The notes: a model not told the origin generated them from the sequence alone. Shown: positions 35,873 through 44,942, counted from the first letter of the stretch. The stretch is DNA of 64,000 bases from Actinacidiphila oryziradicis (GCF_005047355.1 NZ_SUMC01000002.1:1-64000); one strand, 5' to 3'. Translations and numbers: made by a program.

Positions 35873-37096
35873 GTGAACGAACGTCACCCATCGGGGTACG
35901 CCCCCGGCTACAGCGCCTACGGGTACGACACGTACCCGACCGTAGGCGCCACCTATGGGGACGGCGACCCTCTCTTTGGTGTGATGCCGGGCACCCTCAC
36001 CTATGAGGACCCGCATCCGTACGCCACGGTTCCCCGGCAGCCCCAGCAATACGAGCAGACTCCATACGGGCAGACTCCATACGGGCAGACCTACGACACC
36101 ACCGGCTACTGGCAACAGCCGGCCTGGGTCTATGCCCAGCCCGAGCAACACGTGGCCTACGAGCCGGAGCCGCAGCCGCAGCTCCAGGCCGAACCCATGA
36201 TCGAATATCCGTACGAATATGAATACGAGTACGGACGCGCCGACCCGGAGCTGGAACCGCACCCGGACCCAGAGCTGGACCAGGACCTGGACCCGGTACT
36301 GACCCCGGCAGCAGAATCTCAGCCGGAGACGAACCCGGAGACGAACCCGGGGGCGACCTCGCCCCCGCTCCCCCGGAGCCGGCGCAAGCGCACCGCCAAG
36401 CGCTCGGCCCTGCTCACCGTCGCCGTACCGTCCGCCGCCGTCATGGGGGTCGCCGCCTGTGCCGCAGCGACCATCAGCGCGCCCGGCGACCAGAAGGACA
36501 CCGCAAACAGCCAGGCCGACGCCGCATCCTCCAGCACCGTCACCACCAAGCTGGACCAGCAGCTGGCCGGGGTCAGCCGGGACGCCGACGACTTCGCGAC
36601 CCGCGCCAGCCGCACCCAGGAACGGCTCGATCTCAAGGAACGCCAGGCCGCCGAGAAGCAGAAGAAAGCCGCCGCGGCCGCCGCCAAAGAAGCGGCCCGC
36701 CCGAAGTTCCTGCTCCCCGTGACGCAGAAAGGCCTCAGCGCCTACTTCGGCCAGGCGGGCGTCAACTGGATGTCGGTGCACACCGGCATCGACTTCCCCG
36801 TCAGCTACGGCACCCCGGTGATGGCCGCGACCGACGGCACCGTCCGCACCCAGTGGAACAGCGCCTACGGCAACATGGCCATAGTCACCGCACCCGATGG
36901 CACCGAGACCTGGTACTGCCACCTCAGCAGCACCAAGTTCCGCTCCGGCTCCGTCCAGGCAGGCGACGTCATCGCCTACTCCGGCGACTCCGGCAACTCC
37001 ACCGGCCCCCATCTCCACTTCGAGGTACGCCCCCACGGCGGCGCGGCCATCGACCCCCTCCCCTGGCTCCTGGCAAAGGGGCTCGACCCGCGCTAA
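35873..37096 (+). CDS. M23 (LytM) peptidase, membrane-anchored, with long disordered N-terminus
   Basis: This is a 407-residue protein. Residues 1-160 are cytoplasmic and Tyr/Pro/Glu-rich ('TPYGQTPYGQ', 'YPYEYEYEYG'), then a basic 'RSRRKRTAKR', a membrane segment with a Cys-Ala motif ('AAVMGVAACAAATISA'), a coiled coil (~220-280, 'TQERLDLKERQAAEKQKKAA') and the LytM domain (~285-400) with zinc ligands in 'SVHTGIDFP' and 'GPHLHFEV' (HxxxD and HxH). It cleaves peptidoglycan cross-links. GTG start after AAGAGAAG. Confidence 0.92.
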   Translation: MNERHPSGYAPGYSAYGYDTYPTVGATYGDGDPLFGVMPGTLTYEDPHPYATVPRQPQQYEQTPYGQTPYGQTYDTTGYWQQPAWVYAQPEQHVAYEPEPQPQLQAEPMIEYPYEYEYEYGRADPELEPHPDPELDQDLDPVLTPAAESQPETNPETNPGATSPPLPRSRRKRTAKRSALLTVAVPSAAVMGVAACAAATISAPGDQKDTANSQADAASSSTVTTKLDQQLAGVSRDADDFATRASRTQERLDLKERQAAEKQKKAAAAAAKEAARPKFLLPVTQKGLSAYFGQAGVNWMSVHTGIDFPVSYGTPVMAATDGTVRTQWNSAYGNMAIVTAPDGTETWYCHLSSTKFRSGSVQAGDVIAYSGDSGNSTGPHLHFEVRPHGGAAIDPLPWLLAKGLDPR

Positions 37097-37097
37097 A

Positions 37098-37202
37098 GCC
37101 TGTCCGGCGGATTAGAGGCCGCGACGCGCCCCCAGCTACCGCTGGGAGGTCCCCCCATCACCGGACGCCGCGGTCTGTCCGACCCTGATCCGCCGGACAG
37201 GC
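37098..37202. terminator. 15-bp inverted repeat bracketing an intergenic repeat between M23 and pcrA
   Basis: Bases 37098-37112 are the exact inverse of 37188-37202. The enclosed 75 bases contain a smaller CCCCCAGC/GCTGGGAGG-like hairpin. It lies between convergent genes, so a terminator or a small mobile repeat remnant is possible. Confidence 0.55.
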
Positions 37203-37247
37203 CCTGGAGCCGGGGCCGGAGCGTCCAACTCCCGCCCGCGCGAAGCG

Positions 37248-39674
37248 CTAGAGCTTCTCCACCGGCGCGTACCGCAGCAGCAACCGCTTCGGCTTCTCCT
37301 CGCCGAAATCGACCGTCGCCTCCGCGGCGTCCCCGCTGCCCTTGACACCCACCACCGTGCCGAGCCCGAACGAGTCGTGCGTGACCCGGTCGCCCACCGC
37401 CAGCGCCACCACCGGACGCTCCTTCGCTCCCCGGCGCGTCGCGAAACCGCTCGGCCCGGACTTGGCCCGGGAGAGCACCGAAGCCGCCGCGCTGACCGAA
37501 GCAGAGGGTGCCGCGGAGCCGCCCGTGCGCTTCCACTCGATCAGCGTCTCCGGGATCTCCTCCAGGAACCGCGACGGCGGGTTGTACGAGGGCTGCCCCC
37601 ATGCGCTGCGCATCGAGGACCGCGTCACATACAGCCGCTCGCGCGCCCGGGTGATCCCGACATACGCGAGCCGCCGCTCCTCCTCCAGCTCCTTGGCCTG
37701 CCCGAGCGACCGCATGTGCGGGAAGACGCCGTCCTCCATGCCGGTGAGGAAGACGACGGGGAACTCCAGGCCCTTCGCCGTATGCAGCGTCATCAGCGTT
37801 ATGACGCCACCGCCCTCGTCGCCGTCCGGGATCTGGTCGGAGTCGGCGACCAGCGCGACCCGCTCCAGGAAGTCGGCCAGCGTCCCCGGCTCGTCGTCGG
37901 CACGCTCCTGCTCGAATTCGAGCGCGACGGCCGCCAGCTCCTGGAGGTTCTCGATCCGGGTCTCGTCCTGCGGATCGGTGGACGCCTGCAACTCCGCCAG
38001 ATAGCTGGTGCGCTCCAGCACGGCCTCCAGCACGGTCGCCGGCCCGGCACCCGACTCGACGATGGTGCGCAGCTCCTCCAGCAGCTCATTGAACCGCTTC
38101 ACCGCATTGAGCGAGCGCGCGGCCATGCCGTACGCCTCCTCGACCCGGCGGAGCGCCTGTGGGAAGGAGACCTTCTCCCGAAGCGACAGCGCGTCGATCA
38201 TCGCCTCGGCGCGGTCGCCGATGCCGCGCTTGGGCACATTCAGGATCCGGCGGAGCGAGACGGTGTCCTCCGGATTCGCCAGCACGCGCAGATACGCGAG
38301 GACATCGCGGACCTCCTTGCGCTCGTAGAAGCGCACCCCGCCGACGACCTTGTACGGCAGCCCGACGCGGATGAAGACTTCCTCGAAGACACGGGACTGG
38401 GCATTGGTCCGGTAGAAGACCGCCACATCGCTCGGCTTGGCGTCCCCGGCATCGGTCAGCCGGTCGATCTCGTCGGCGATGTACTGCGCCTCGTCGTGTT
38501 CCTGGTCGGCCACATAACCGGTGATGACGGGGCCGTCCCCGGCCTCGGTCCACAGGTTTTTCGGGCGGCGCGAGGCATTCCGTTCGATAACAGCGTTGGC
38601 GGCCGTCAGAATCGTCTGCGTAGAGCGGTAGTTCTGCTCCAGCAGGATCGTCCTGGCCTGCGGATAGTCCTCCTCGAACTGGAGGATGTTCCGGATGGTC
38701 GCACCGCGGAAGGCGTAGATCGACTGGTCCGCGTCACCGACGACGCACAGTTCGGCCACCTCGTCCCCGGCCCCCACCAGCTCGCGGATCAGCGTGTACT
38801 GGGCGTGGTTGGTGTCCTGGTACTCATCGACGAGGACATGCCGGAAGCGCCGCTGGTAGTGCTCGGCCACATCGGGGAACGCCTGCAAGAGGTGCACCGT
38901 CGTCATGATGATGTCGTCGAAGTCCAGCGCATTGGCCTCGCGCAGCCGCGACTGGTACAGCGCGTACGCCTCGGCGAGCTTCTTGTCGAACGCGTTCTCC
39001 GCCTGCCCGGCGAAGGTCTCCTCGTCGATCAGCTCGTTCTTCAGGTTGGAGACCTTCGCGCTGAACGACTTCGGCGGGAACTGCTTGGGGTCGAGATCCA
39101 GGTCCCGGGTGCAGACCAGCGCCATCAGCCGCTTGGAGTCGGCGGCGTCGTAGATCGAGAAGCTGGAGGTGAAGCCCAGCCGCTTGCTCTCACGCCGCAG
39201 GATCCTTACGCAGGCGCTGTGGAACGTCGACACCCACATCGCGTTGGCACGCGGGCCCACCAGCTGCTCCACGCGCTCCTTCATCTCGCCCGCGGCCTTG
39301 TTGGTGAACGTGATCGCCAGGACCTGCCCCGGGTGCACCCCGCGCGCGCCCAGCAGATGCCCGATCCGGTGCGTCAGCACCCGCGTCTTGCCCGAGCCCG
39401 CTCCCGCGACGATCAGCAGCGGCGAACCCGCGTGGACGACCGCGGCCCGCTGCTGCTCATTCAGCCCCTCCAACAGCGCCGCCGGATCCACGGGGGGACG
39501 TACCGCGCCGTCCCGGTAATACACGTCCCTCGGGACGGGCACGTCGAAGCGACCCCCGAACAGGTCGTCCGCCAAGGGCTCCGGCCCGGGCCCGGCCTCG
39601 TCCTCCGGCGGCGGAGGCTCCTCGCTCGTGGGCTCAAGGCTGGCCAGGAAGCTGTCATCGAAGAGGCTGCTCAT
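37248..39674 (-). CDS. pcrA: UvrD/PcrA-type ATP-dependent DNA helicase
   Basis: This 808-residue SF1A 3'-5' helicase works in repair and replication-fork clearance. Walker A 'VAGAGSGKTRVLTHRI', motif II 'LVDEYQDTNHAQY', motif III 'GDADQSIYAFRGA', 'LEQNYRSTQTIL', motif V 'TLHTAKGLEFPVVFLTG' and VI 'RRLAYVGITRARERL'. The C-terminal Tudor-like domain ('GDRVTHDSFGLGTVVGVKG') binds RNA polymerase in homologues. The N-terminal ~60 residues are acidic and Pro-rich. Its promoter carries a DNA-damage-type motif. Confidence 0.96.
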   Translation of the reverse strand: MSSLFDDSFLASLEPTSEEPPPPEDEAGPGPEPLADDLFGGRFDVPVPRDVYYRDGAVRPPVDPAALLEGLNEQQRAAVVHAGSPLLIVAGAGSGKTRVLTHRIGHLLGARGVHPGQVLAITFTNKAAGEMKERVEQLVGPRANAMWVSTFHSACVRILRRESKRLGFTSSFSIYDAADSKRLMALVCTRDLDLDPKQFPPKSFSAKVSNLKNELIDEETFAGQAENAFDKKLAEAYALYQSRLREANALDFDDIIMTTVHLLQAFPDVAEHYQRRFRHVLVDEYQDTNHAQYTLIRELVGAGDEVAELCVVGDADQSIYAFRGATIRNILQFEEDYPQARTILLEQNYRSTQTILTAANAVIERNASRRPKNLWTEAGDGPVITGYVADQEHDEAQYIADEIDRLTDAGDAKPSDVAVFYRTNAQSRVFEEVFIRVGLPYKVVGGVRFYERKEVRDVLAYLRVLANPEDTVSLRRILNVPKRGIGDRAEAMIDALSLREKVSFPQALRRVEEAYGMAARSLNAVKRFNELLEELRTIVESGAGPATVLEAVLERTSYLAELQASTDPQDETRIENLQELAAVALEFEQERADDEPGTLADFLERVALVADSDQIPDGDEGGGVITLMTLHTAKGLEFPVVFLTGMEDGVFPHMRSLGQAKELEEERRLAYVGITRARERLYVTRSSMRSAWGQPSYNPPSRFLEEIPETLIEWKRTGGSAAPSASVSAAASVLSRAKSGPSGFATRRGAKERPVVALAVGDRVTHDSFGLGTVVGVKGSGDAAEATVDFGEEKPKRLLLRYAPVEKL

Positions 39675-39683
39675 CGTCCCCCA

Positions 39684-39706
39684 AGTCTAGGCGCCCCCAC
39701 TGACAC
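39684..39706 (-). promoter_or_regulatory. Damage-inducible-type promoter of pcrA
   Basis: On the reverse strand GTGTCAGTG (39706-39698), 8 bases, TAGACT (39689-39684). One mismatch (first T) to TTGTCRGTG-N8-TANNNT. The start would be ~3 bases before the pcrA ATG at 39674, giving a nearly leaderless mRNA. Confidence 0.65.
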
Positions 39707-39765
39707 CCGCCGCCCCCTTCGCCGCGCCCGGACGCCTGCGGCGCTTTCCCGGACGGGCTGGATTT

Positions 39766-39794
39766 AGAGGCCGCGCGAATAGGTGGGGCGGCGT
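39766..39794. repeat. 29-bp dispersed repeat, copy 1
   Basis: AGAGGCCGCGCGAATAGGTG and the following 9 bases are identical to 44813-44841. Both copies are intergenic. Related AGAGGCCGCG fragments occur near 37113 and 53974, so this is a family of short Streptomyces intergenic repeats. Confidence 0.8.
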
Positions 39795-39981
39795 GCCGCA
39801 GGACGGCACGGATGGGCACAACCCGGCCACCGGCCCGCACATGAACAACTCCCCCGGCGGGCCAGCGGAGATGCCCCATTCCGCACCCCGTGAGCGATAC
39901 GCCCCGTGCGATACCTCACACATCACAGAAAGGTTTCGAGAAGATCGCGGATCGGTCTTCCCATCCGCCACTTCCGTTGGC

Positions 39982-39987
39982 TAGCGT
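39982..39987 (+). promoter_or_regulatory. -10 element TAGCGT upstream of the riboswitch
   Basis: TAGCGT fits the TANNNT -10 and would start transcription near 39994, about 26 bases before the riboswitch. No clear -35 box. The paralogous hydrolase gene has the same TAGCGT at 41881. Confidence 0.4.
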
Positions 39988-40019
39988 GCCGGGCAAGCGG
40001 TCCGTCCCTCCCACGGCAA

Positions 40020-40183
40020 ACCTGCCGGCACGGGCCGCTTCCGCTGAGTCCGGCTCCGGCCGGAGCCGGGGACCCAAGTGTTTTTGGGGTGAATCGGCTG
40101 TATGTCTCGTACGTACAGCCGTAGGGCGACCTTCCGACAGCCCGAACCCGACAGCTAACCCGGTAGGCGGTCCACGGAAGGAG
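40020..40183 (+). promoter_or_regulatory. ydaO/yuaA-type c-di-AMP riboswitch
   Basis: The 160-base leader of the NlpC/P60 gene contains the conserved riboswitch segments in order: GCTGAGTCCG, GCCGGGGACCCAAGTG, TTGGGGTGAATCGG, a variable stem-loop (40108-40125), TAGGGCGACCTTCCG, CCCGAACCCGACAGCTAACC and GGTAGGCGGTCCACGGAAGGA. The last element runs into the ribosome site of the TTG start at 40194. In actinobacteria this riboswitch turns cell-wall hydrolase genes off at high c-di-AMP. Recognised from consensus memory, not a covariance search. Confidence 0.92.
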
Positions 40184-40193
40184 CTCGACCGCC

Positions 40194-41333
40194 TTGGCGT
40201 CGCACCGTAAGCCGCGTAATCGCACCCGAATACTGACTGCCCCCGGCCCACGCGCGGTCGTGGGGTTCACCACGGTGGCGCTGGCCACCGTCACCCTGTT
40301 CAGCGAGACGGCGAACGCGGCCCCCGCCACCCAGTCGATCGCGCAGGTACAGTCGCAGGTCAACAAGCTGTACCAGCAGGCCGAGGTCGCCACCGAGCGG
40401 TACGACGGCGCCAAGACGCAAACCGACCAACAGCGCACGAAGGCCGACCAGCTGCTGGAACAGGTCGCCCGCAAGACGGCGAAGCTGAACGACGTGCGGC
40501 GCACCCTGGGTGAGTACGCCACGGCGCAGTACCGCAGCGGCGGGCTGGACCAGACGGCGAGCTTCCTGCTCGCCAGCGACCCGCAGGCACTGCTGGACCA
40601 GGCCCACACGATGGACCGCATGTCCACCCAGGAGGCACAGGTCCTGGATGACTACCGCACCCAGCAGGCCGCGATCAGCACGCAACGCACCGAGGCGGTG
40701 CAGAGCCTCAACAAGCTGACGACCTCGCAGCAGAGTCTGCAGATGGAGAAGAAGACCGTCCAGACCAAGCTCGCGGCGGCGCAGAAGCTGCTCAACAGCC
40801 TCACCGCGCAGCAGAAGGCGAAGCTGGCGGCACTGCAGAAGCAGCAGGAGGCGGCGGCGACGAAGAAGGCCGTGGCCTTCGCCGCGAAGTCGCAGTCGTC
40901 CTCAAGCAGCTCGTCGTCCTCCAGCTCCGGTACGAGCACGGGCACGGGCACCAGTACGGGTACGGGCTCCAGCAGCGCGTACGCGACCAAGGCCGCCAAG
41001 GCGATCGCCTTCGCTCAAGCCCAGCTCGGCAAGCCGTACGTCTACGGCGCCACGGGCCCCAATTCCTACGACTGCTCCGGCCTGACGCAGGCCGCCTGGG
41101 CCGCCGCCGGGATCTCCATCCCGCGTACCACCTACACCCAGATCAACGCCGGCACCCGGGTGTCGGCGTCCCAGCTGCAGCCGGGTGACCTGGTGTTCTT
41201 CTACTCCGGGGTCAGCCATGTCGGCCTCTATATCGGCGGCGGCATGATGATCCACGCCCCGCACACGGGCACGGTCGTGAAGATCGCGCCGATCACCGAG
41301 ATGCCGATCGCCGGCTACGCCCGCGTGGCATAG
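40194..41333 (+). CDS. Secreted NlpC/P60 (C40) peptidoglycan hydrolase under c-di-AMP riboswitch control
   Basis: This is a 379-residue endopeptidase. Signal peptide to ~residue 42 ('SETANA'), coiled coil at ~50-225 ('QVNKLYQQAEVATERYDGAK'), a Ser/Gly/Thr linker (~232-260), and NlpC/P60 domain ~265-379 with catalytic Cys in 'NSYDCSGLTQAAW', His in 'GVSHVGLYIG' and third residue in 'MIHAPHTG'. It is RipA-like and splits stem peptides during growth or germination. The TTG start has GGAAGGAG upstream. Confidence 0.95.
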   Translation: MASHRKPRNRTRILTAPGPRAVVGFTTVALATVTLFSETANAAPATQSIAQVQSQVNKLYQQAEVATERYDGAKTQTDQQRTKADQLLEQVARKTAKLNDVRRTLGEYATAQYRSGGLDQTASFLLASDPQALLDQAHTMDRMSTQEAQVLDDYRTQQAAISTQRTEAVQSLNKLTTSQQSLQMEKKTVQTKLAAAQKLLNSLTAQQKAKLAALQKQQEAAATKKAVAFAAKSQSSSSSSSSSSSGTSTGTGTSTGTGSSSAYATKAAKAIAFAQAQLGKPYVYGATGPNSYDCSGLTQAAWAAAGISIPRTTYTQINAGTRVSASQLQPGDLVFFYSGVSHVGLYIGGGMMIHAPHTGTVVKIAPITEMPIAGYARVA

Positions 41334-41342
41334 GCGCAGGGG

Positions 41343-41696
41343 TCACGTCCACAGCACAGCGATGAAGATGTTGGCGGCGGTCAGCCCGCCCACGGCACCG
41401 AAGACCGCCGCCGGCAGCTTCTCGTCGTCCCGCTTGACGTAGACCAGGCCGAGGATCACCACCAGCACGGCCAGCTTGATGCCGATCTTGATGTTGTTGA
41501 CCGGTTGGTTGTCGGCCTGGTTGAGGCCGACCAGCAGTGCCCCCGTCACGAGCATCGTCAGCGCGCCGTGCAGCATCGCCGGGATGAAGCGCGCCTCTCC
41601 GCGGCCCATCGCCTTGATCTGGGTGACGAAGCCGCCGAGCAGCGCGGCGATGCCGATGATGTGCAGGCCAAGGATGAAGTGAATGAGTACGCCCAT
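41343..41696 (-). CDS. Small four-helix integral membrane protein
   Basis: This is a 117-residue protein, nearly all hydrophobic: 'FILGLHIIGIAALLGGFV', 'LHGALTMLVTGALLVGL', 'IGIKLAVLVVILGLVYV' and 'AAVFGAVGGLTAANIFIAVLW'. The first helix has two His residues (His6, His12) and the second one more, which could bind haem or metal; this is inference. Convergent with the hydrolase gene, 9 bases apart. Function unknown. Confidence 0.8.
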   Translation of the reverse strand: MGVLIHFILGLHIIGIAALLGGFVTQIKAMGRGEARFIPAMLHGALTMLVTGALLVGLNQADNQPVNNIKIGIKLAVLVVILGLVYVKRDDEKLPAAVFGAVGGLTAANIFIAVLWT

Positions 41697-41880
41697 GGCT
41701 TCGGAGCCTAGCTGGGCCCTTACCAGCCCCTCTCACCCAGGTGGGGCTCAACCGGCACATCGGTCACGGCCGCTCGGCAAACGGCCGGGTCACCCGTCGA
41801 ACAGCGGTCAACCCCCGACACTTGCGGGACGAATCGAACCAGTCCTGCTCTATGCCGCCCCCTCCCCTTACGACCAGGTT

Positions 41881-41989
41881 TAGCGTCCTCCCCCAGGTGG
41901 CCATTCCCCACTGCCGGCGATACCGCGTCGGCACGGCCGCCCCGCCGAAGGTCCGGCGGTGGACCGCTCCCCGTGCGGCCACCGCCGGA
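41881..41989 (+). promoter_or_regulatory. Promoter-like element and structured leader of the second NlpC/P60 gene
   Basis: TAGCGT at 41881-41886 matches the -10 of the paralogous gene. Downstream, 41952-41962 and 41979-41989 form a perfect 11-bp stem. The ydaO core segments are absent, so this paralogue appears outside c-di-AMP riboswitch control. The rest of 41697-42036 holds nothing recognised. Confidence 0.4.
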
Positions 41990-42036
41990 TCGGGGCGGCG
42001 GAAGGAAACGGGAACTGGAAGGATCTGGCGGCGTCC

Positions 42037-43128
42037 GTGGCATCGCACCGTAAGCCCAAGCAGCGCAACCTGACGGGCTCGCGCTCCCGCACCGCCGCCA
42101 CCCTGGCCATCGCCGGAGCGGCCTCTGTGACCACGCTGACCGAGCCCGGGCACGCCGATCCGCAGCTCACCGCCGCTCAGGCCCAGGCCAAGGTCGACCG
42201 GCTGTACCAAGAGGCCGAGACCGCCACCGAGGGTTACAACGGCGCCAAGGAGAAGGCCGACGCGGCCGACGCCCGGGTCGGGCGCCTCCAGGACGAACTG
42301 GCCCGCAGAACCGCCCGCCTCAACACCACCCGCAACCGCCTCGGCTACCTCGCCACCGCCCAGTACCGGTCCGGCGGCATCGATCCCGCCATGCAGCTCG
42401 CGCTGGACTCCCGGCCCGACGACTATCTGGAGCGGGCCGGATTCGTCGACCGGATGAGCAGCCGCCAAGCGGCCGACCTGCACACCCTCACCGCCCAGCA
42501 GCGCCAGGTCGAACAGCTGCGGCAGGAGGCCGACGGTACGCTCGCCGACCTCCGGGACTCCCAGCGCCGGCTCGCCGCGCACAGACGCACCATCGAGGCC
42601 AAGCTCGACGCGGCCCGCAAGGTCCTCAGCGGGCTCTCCGCCGCCGAGCGAGCCCGCATCGCGGCCCAGGACGGTACGGGGGCGGCTCACACCGGCCCTT
42701 CCACCCCCGGCGTCAACCGCCCGCCGGGCGCCGCCGACGGCGGCCCGAGCGACGGCACCGCCGCCCCCGGAGCCCCCTCCGCCCGCGCGGCACGCGCCGT
42801 CTCCTTCGCCTACGGCGCCCTCGGCATGCCGTACGTCTGGGGCGCCACCGGCCCCTCCGGTTACGACTGTTCAGGCCTCACCCAGGCCGCCTGGCACGCC
42901 GCAGGTGTCGCCCTCCCCCGTACGACCTACACCCAGATCAATGCCGGCGCCCGGATCACCAAGTCCCAATTGCGGCCGGGCGATCTGGTTTTCTTCTATT
43001 CCGGTATCAGCCATGTCGGCATTTACATCGGCAACGGCCGGATGATCCACGCCCCGCATTCGGGCGCCCCGGTCCGTATCGCCCCGATCGACCAAATGCC
43101 ATTCGCCGGTGCAACCCGCCCCGTCTGA
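42037..43128 (+). CDS. Secreted NlpC/P60 (C40) peptidoglycan hydrolase, paralogue
   Basis: This 363-residue protein has the same plan as the gene at 40194: it begins 'MASHRKPKQRN' like its paralogue's 'MASHRKPRNRT'. It has a signal region ending near 'EPGHA', a coiled coil (~45-215), a Gly/Pro linker and the NlpC/P60 domain (~245-363) with Cys in 'SGYDCSGLTQAAW' and His in 'GISHVGIYIG'. GTG start after GGAAGGA. The two genes are a tandem duplication split by one small membrane-protein gene. Confidence 0.95.
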   Translation: MASHRKPKQRNLTGSRSRTAATLAIAGAASVTTLTEPGHADPQLTAAQAQAKVDRLYQEAETATEGYNGAKEKADAADARVGRLQDELARRTARLNTTRNRLGYLATAQYRSGGIDPAMQLALDSRPDDYLERAGFVDRMSSRQAADLHTLTAQQRQVEQLRQEADGTLADLRDSQRRLAAHRRTIEAKLDAARKVLSGLSAAERARIAAQDGTGAAHTGPSTPGVNRPPGAADGGPSDGTAAPGAPSARAARAVSFAYGALGMPYVWGATGPSGYDCSGLTQAAWHAAGVALPRTTYTQINAGARITKSQLRPGDLVFFYSGISHVGIYIGNGRMIHAPHSGAPVRIAPIDQMPFAGATRPV

Positions 43129-43217
43129 GAGGACTCACAGCTGACTGAACGTCAATTTATCTGGCTCTTAAGAGACTTAAAGCTGCTGTAAAGATCACAG
43201 GGCCACGCTCCTGCCCC

Positions 43218-44729
43218 ATGGATCACTCGAACGAATCTGCGACACGCGTGTCTCGTAAGCGCAACGGCAAGGGCCTGCACCGTCGGCGCTTCCTCGGCGG
43301 ATTAGTCGGCGCCGGCGCCGCCCTCGCCGCCACCACCACCGCCGTCTCCCTCATCGCGCTGACCGACGACAAGAACAAGGCTTCGGCCGCCTCCGTCGCT
43401 CTCACCATCCCCGACCTGCTCACCGCCACCACCACGAACGGCGTTGACGTCTACACCCTGGACATGCAGACCGGCACCTCGGAAGTGCTCAGCGGTGTTT
43501 CGAGCACCACCGCCGGCTTCAACCAGTCCTTCCTGGGCCCGACCATCAAGGTCACCAACGGTGACAGCGTCCAGATGAACGTCACCAACAACCTCGGTGC
43601 GGACACCACCGTCCACTGGCACGGCGCCCACGTCCCCGCCAAGGTCGACGGCGGCCCGCAGGTCGCCTTCGCCAACGGCGAGACCTGGAGCCCCGCCTTC
43701 ACCGTCAACCAGGAGGCCTGCACCCTCTGGTACCACCCGCACGCCCTGGGCACCACCGCCGAGCAGGTCTCCAAAGGCCTCGCCGGGATGCTCATCGTCG
43801 ACGACGACTCCGACGCCTCCGCGGCCCTCCCCAGCGACTACGGCGTCGATGACATCCCGATCATCCTGCAGTGCCTGGCCGTGGACAACGCCGGCGACAT
43901 CAAGTACAACCTCACCGGTTACCAGTCGTCGACCCTGAACTTCCCCTTCCTGGTCAACGGCGTCAACGCGGACTCCACGACCTTCACCTTCGCCGCCACC
44001 AAGTCCCGCCTCCGGCTGCGGTTCCTCAACGCCTCCCTCTCGGACATCATCACCATCCAGCGCAACGACGGCTCCACCCTCACCCAGATCGCCACCGAGC
44101 AGGCGTACCTCACCAAGGCCACGGAGGTCGACTCGATCCGCCTCGTCGCGGGCTCCCGCGCGGAGATCGTCATCGACGCCGCCGACGCCGCCACCCTCGA
44201 CGCCGTCATCACCACCGGCTGGGTCCGGGGCGGCAGCGGCACGTACTCGTTCCTGACCATCAGCGACAGCTCGTCCGGCACCCCGGCTGACCTGCCCAGC
44301 ACCCTCAACACCATCACCCGCTACGACACCAGTGCCTTCACTGCCCGCACCATCAAGCTCACCCAGTCCGGGCTGAACATGGGCATCAACGGTGTCGTCG
44401 GTACGACCATGGCGGCCATGAAAGCCGCCGAGATCTCCACCACCGTCGGCGCGAAGGAGATCTGGACCATCGCCAACAGCACCCAGTTGGAACACTCGTT
44501 CCATCTGCACGACGTGCCGTTCCAGGTCATCTCCACCAGCGGAACCGCTGCCAGCGGCGTCGACCTCGGCTGGAAGGACACCGTCGAAGTAATCGGCGGC
44601 GGGACCGTCGTGATCGCGATGGAGTTCACCGACTACTCGGACGACACATACATGTACATGCTCCACTGCCACCTGGCACAACACGAGGACGAGGGCATGA
44701 TGGCCGCCCTCATGGTCACCGCAAGCTGA
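43218..44729 (+). CDS. Tat-exported multicopper oxidase (CotA/SpoA-like)
   Basis: This is a 503-residue enzyme. Twin-arginine signal 'RRRFLGGLVGAGAALAATTT' (22-41). Copper ligands: 'TVHWHGAHVP', 'LWYHPHALG', 'HSFHLHDVPF' and the C-terminal 'HCHLAQHEDEGM' (His483-Cys484-His485, His489, axial Met494). Four-electron reduction of O2 coupled to oxidation of phenols or metals is expected. The 89 bases upstream are unusually AT-rich for this genome and contain CTCTTAAGAG, possibly a promoter or operator. Confidence 0.93.
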   Translation: MDHSNESATRVSRKRNGKGLHRRRFLGGLVGAGAALAATTTAVSLIALTDDKNKASAASVALTIPDLLTATTTNGVDVYTLDMQTGTSEVLSGVSSTTAGFNQSFLGPTIKVTNGDSVQMNVTNNLGADTTVHWHGAHVPAKVDGGPQVAFANGETWSPAFTVNQEACTLWYHPHALGTTAEQVSKGLAGMLIVDDDSDASAALPSDYGVDDIPIILQCLAVDNAGDIKYNLTGYQSSTLNFPFLVNGVNADSTTFTFAATKSRLRLRFLNASLSDIITIQRNDGSTLTQIATEQAYLTKATEVDSIRLVAGSRAEIVIDAADAATLDAVITTGWVRGGSGTYSFLTISDSSSGTPADLPSTLNTITRYDTSAFTARTIKLTQSGLNMGINGVVGTTMAAMKAAEISTTVGAKEIWTIANSTQLEHSFHLHDVPFQVISTSGTAASGVDLGWKDTVEVIGGGTVVIAMEFTDYSDDTYMYMLHCHLAQHEDEGMMAALMVTAS

Positions 44730-44762
44730 TCATTCCCAGCCCTCGCCGACGACCCCCCGTCC

Positions 44763-44789
44763 GCCCCGCCCGACGCAACCGGGCGGGGC
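44763..44789. terminator. Terminator of the multicopper oxidase gene
   Basis: Bases 44763-44772 pair with 44780-44789 (10 bp, 7-base loop), 34 bases after the stop. Confidence 0.75.
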
Positions 44790-44812
44790 CCCGCCGAGCG
44801 CGTGCCCGCGTA

Positions 44813-44841
44813 AGAGGCCGCGCGAATAGGTGGGGCGGCGT
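44813..44841. repeat. 29-bp dispersed repeat, copy 2
   Basis: Identical over 29 bases to 39766-39794, in the same orientation, 5 kb away. Located in the intergenic region before the DUF397 remnant. Confidence 0.8.
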
Positions 44842-44942
44842 CGCGTGCCGATGGGCGGCGCCTGGCGGCGTTGTCATCGGTCAACGACTGGCCTCTAAGT
44901 CCAGACCAACCCCCGCACCCGACCAGCCGGGCCACCCAGCGG

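Noticed and set aside
41697..42036. A second c-di-AMP riboswitch before the NlpC/P60 paralogue.
   Set aside because: None of the conserved ydaO segments (GGGGACCCA, GGGGTGAAT, GACAGCTAACC) is present; only an unrelated stem is seen.
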